From the NCBI GenBank assembly GCA_040255575.1, contig JBDZVF010000104.1:1-15328 (forward strand): a stretch of DNA of 15,328 nucleotides, in the 5' to 3' direction. Positions 15,001 to 15,328 of the stretch are shown here, in pieces. The notes beneath the pieces were generated by a model. It searched no databases. It saw only the letters and a program-made list of their open reading frames with translations, and was not told the origin of the DNA. Each line of letters starts with the position of its first letter. Within the stretch, counting starts at the first letter, position 1. A program made the translations under genes and the position numbers. This DNA is from JADGHX01 sp040255575. Lineage in GTDB: Bacteria; Pseudomonadota; Gammaproteobacteria; Steroidobacterales; Steroidobacteraceae.

Positions 15001-15278
15001 TTTAAGGGCTGCTCCGGCACCCCGTCCCAAGTCCAATTGGCCGTGCGTTGGGTCGGGGGATACCAGCCATCACGCACCATGATTCGGTCCAGCACGGGCG
15101 CCATCTCTGCGCCGAACGCCCTTGCACTCCAAGGTGACAGGTCCGCGAGCGCATGGGCCGGCGTCACTACCCATCCGAGTTGGGCATATCGAAGTTCCGG
15201 ATCGAGGTGTTCGCGTTGCAGGCAGTGGTTGAGCCTGTGCCGATAGTGGTTCGGCACTGTCTGCAGCGGCAATGGCAT
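12060..15278 (-). CDS. Very large tyrosine-recombinase-like protein (at least 1072 aa)
   Basis: A catalytic domain of the tyrosine recombinase/integrase fold lies at about residues 640-820. Arg659 is in EASGVRPSSGFGLTLGDV, Lys693 in the hairpin GRAKSTAALGFIPL, Arg775 in YWLRKNR, His806 in ASGHTLIQ and nucleophile Tyr816 in LQSYISDP, so the R-K-R-H-Y set appears intact in order and spacing. The first His of HxxR is replaced (Tyr772). The preceding 640 residues include a possible core-binding domain (about 470-600). The 250 residues after it are unusual for integrases. Large recombinases like this occur in multi-recombinase modules (Tn554-type, RIT, GMT trio islands); a partner may lie beyond the right edge. 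ATG 15278 has no ribosome-binding site and the frame is open to 15328, so the true start may be outside. Recombinase activity is inferred. Confidence 0.78.
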   Translation of the reverse strand: MPLPLQTVPNHYRHRLNHCLQREHLDPELRYAQLGWVVTPAHALADLSPWSARAFGAEMAPVLDRIMVRDGWYPPTQRTANWTWDGVPEQPLKDWAAVAEAHASEHQQNIRRLKAKLVEQWKEVSGDVLDRLAQAVAEYFPSLHLNVETRRLEHHSSVRKPIPVEMTLAHYGVLCDRVRQGDKEPNDATEAIAARILLFRIILSARRRGLVKGPLPSRPVLSVTSDPSPFLPDLGVAVRHAEALRHQLLTRAAEGRANDQGPLVLASVLAYSAYRHLDLAMAATAAASKASRSHARPDCIRIPAVIDRELVPMAFGGVPALLLARRGYESPTARSPDMEQVGEWIRHALVPPMPVPEDNAELVQRVESLFQATGRLELSGPERTIMLGHSSGAAVPVERSVARDDNWPLRTAVGTHADDQPANLPTYEEEARPSATSLRQSRGRDVANGYARLVAALNPESFPKIIGSTSDGHHGWQGKLEKYLARLHLEFGEHTNLGLLIGFTRHRLRYGGRRKRHLHHASLAWLTRFASDLLAVAGTQSILDWDTDELQTNYLAVLIGKPFTARRQAFDALATFHAYLVEVHQAPTIPYAELAAFVGDRVSFVDPGMLTDVEVERVLGELQLDLATELARSDATPEAVRLLELREIMFLILEASGVRPSSGFGLTLGDVLLLGPGRDFIRIHTTGAYGRAKSTAALGFIPLDGSLWQKTRHRVLAWLEREKALLSGTAWWKAPVFAIETGGKRRFNRDYLTRRIDQLLKWVSSNRKARIYWLRKNRITARHERVADLARPMARDAYAEMCASGHTLIQTPLQSYISDPAVTLSRQLREGRHAARADILAVSNLDAAQLDMAWLRTGGAQSPGRLATVLHRLHSMPVTAPSELLTAPPPLNRRQAMMPRHIDAYARALHHHTDRHEALLRTGLSARQAEALDRLAALFINRRGLAPWPLEQLRHKRMLMKPPRYLNGTEKLFKLLDAVPDASAKLLAESYSEQAHVSRLHASSVIMELATADHVDAACRFLATTGIRLSIEASATTKVLKVRDGVDKGKSHIAAFQWVMAVFWIYGRYPNS

Positions 15279-15328
15279 TGTTTGCCGGAACGCTGCGACG
15301 GATAGCGGACCACCGTCGCGATCCGGGA

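Noticed and set aside
1..15328. CRISPR array, tRNA or rRNA gene
   Set aside because: No regularly spaced repeat units, tRNA cloverleaf landmarks or conserved rRNA segments were seen on reading both strands.

Overview
The window is a high-GC, densely mosaic accessory region, most likely a genomic island in a gammaproteobacterium of the Xanthomonadales/Pseudomonas type. That placement is tentative. It rests on GC-rich third codon positions and on family matches (BPSL0761-type small protein, AlpA-type regulator, DUF3596-type integrase). I see no tRNA, rRNA, CRISPR array or ribosomal/housekeeping operon.

Left block (1-4616) is a methylation/defence module. On the minus strand a 520-aa DNA cytosine-5 methyltransferase (3951-2389) is followed 30 bp later by a 569-aa sigma-70-family protein with full primary-sigma architecture (2358-649). 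Its stop codon overlaps, as ATGA, the start of a GHKL (MutL/MORC/HSP90-like) ATPase that runs off the left edge (652-1). A Vsr-type mismatch endonuclease (4134-4616) is divergent from the methyltransferase across a 182-bp gap. Dcm, Vsr, a sigma-like protein and a MutL-like ATPase together match, as I remember it, the Mza-type anti-phage neighbourhood. I would therefore expect Z1 and AIPR-type genes beyond the left edge.

Centre block (4735-6675) is an integration module. A small XRE repressor points left. A small HTH/excisionase-like protein and a DUF3596-type tyrosine integrase point right and overlap each other. Between the divergent genes is an array of CGAAYGCAC-like half-sites spanning a sigma-70-like promoter. 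It continues into a stand-alone HD-domain (TraI/MobH-like) protein and a BPSL0761-type small protein (6732-8008).

Next comes a degraded stretch (about 8009-10270): a hypothetical protein, a fragment of a lost gene, an AlpA-like regulator, one or two small ORFs and an internally deleted IS256-family transposase with 40-bp-spaced direct repeats inside.

Right block (10275-15328) holds an HNH endonuclease (minus), a 247-aa protein I do not recognise (plus) and a very large (at least 1072 aa) tyrosine-recombinase-like protein (minus). The last two converge with only 4 bp between stop codons. The recombinase frame is open to the right edge, so it may start outside the window. The window thus carries two unrelated tyrosine recombinases plus IS debris, as expected for a site of repeated insertion.
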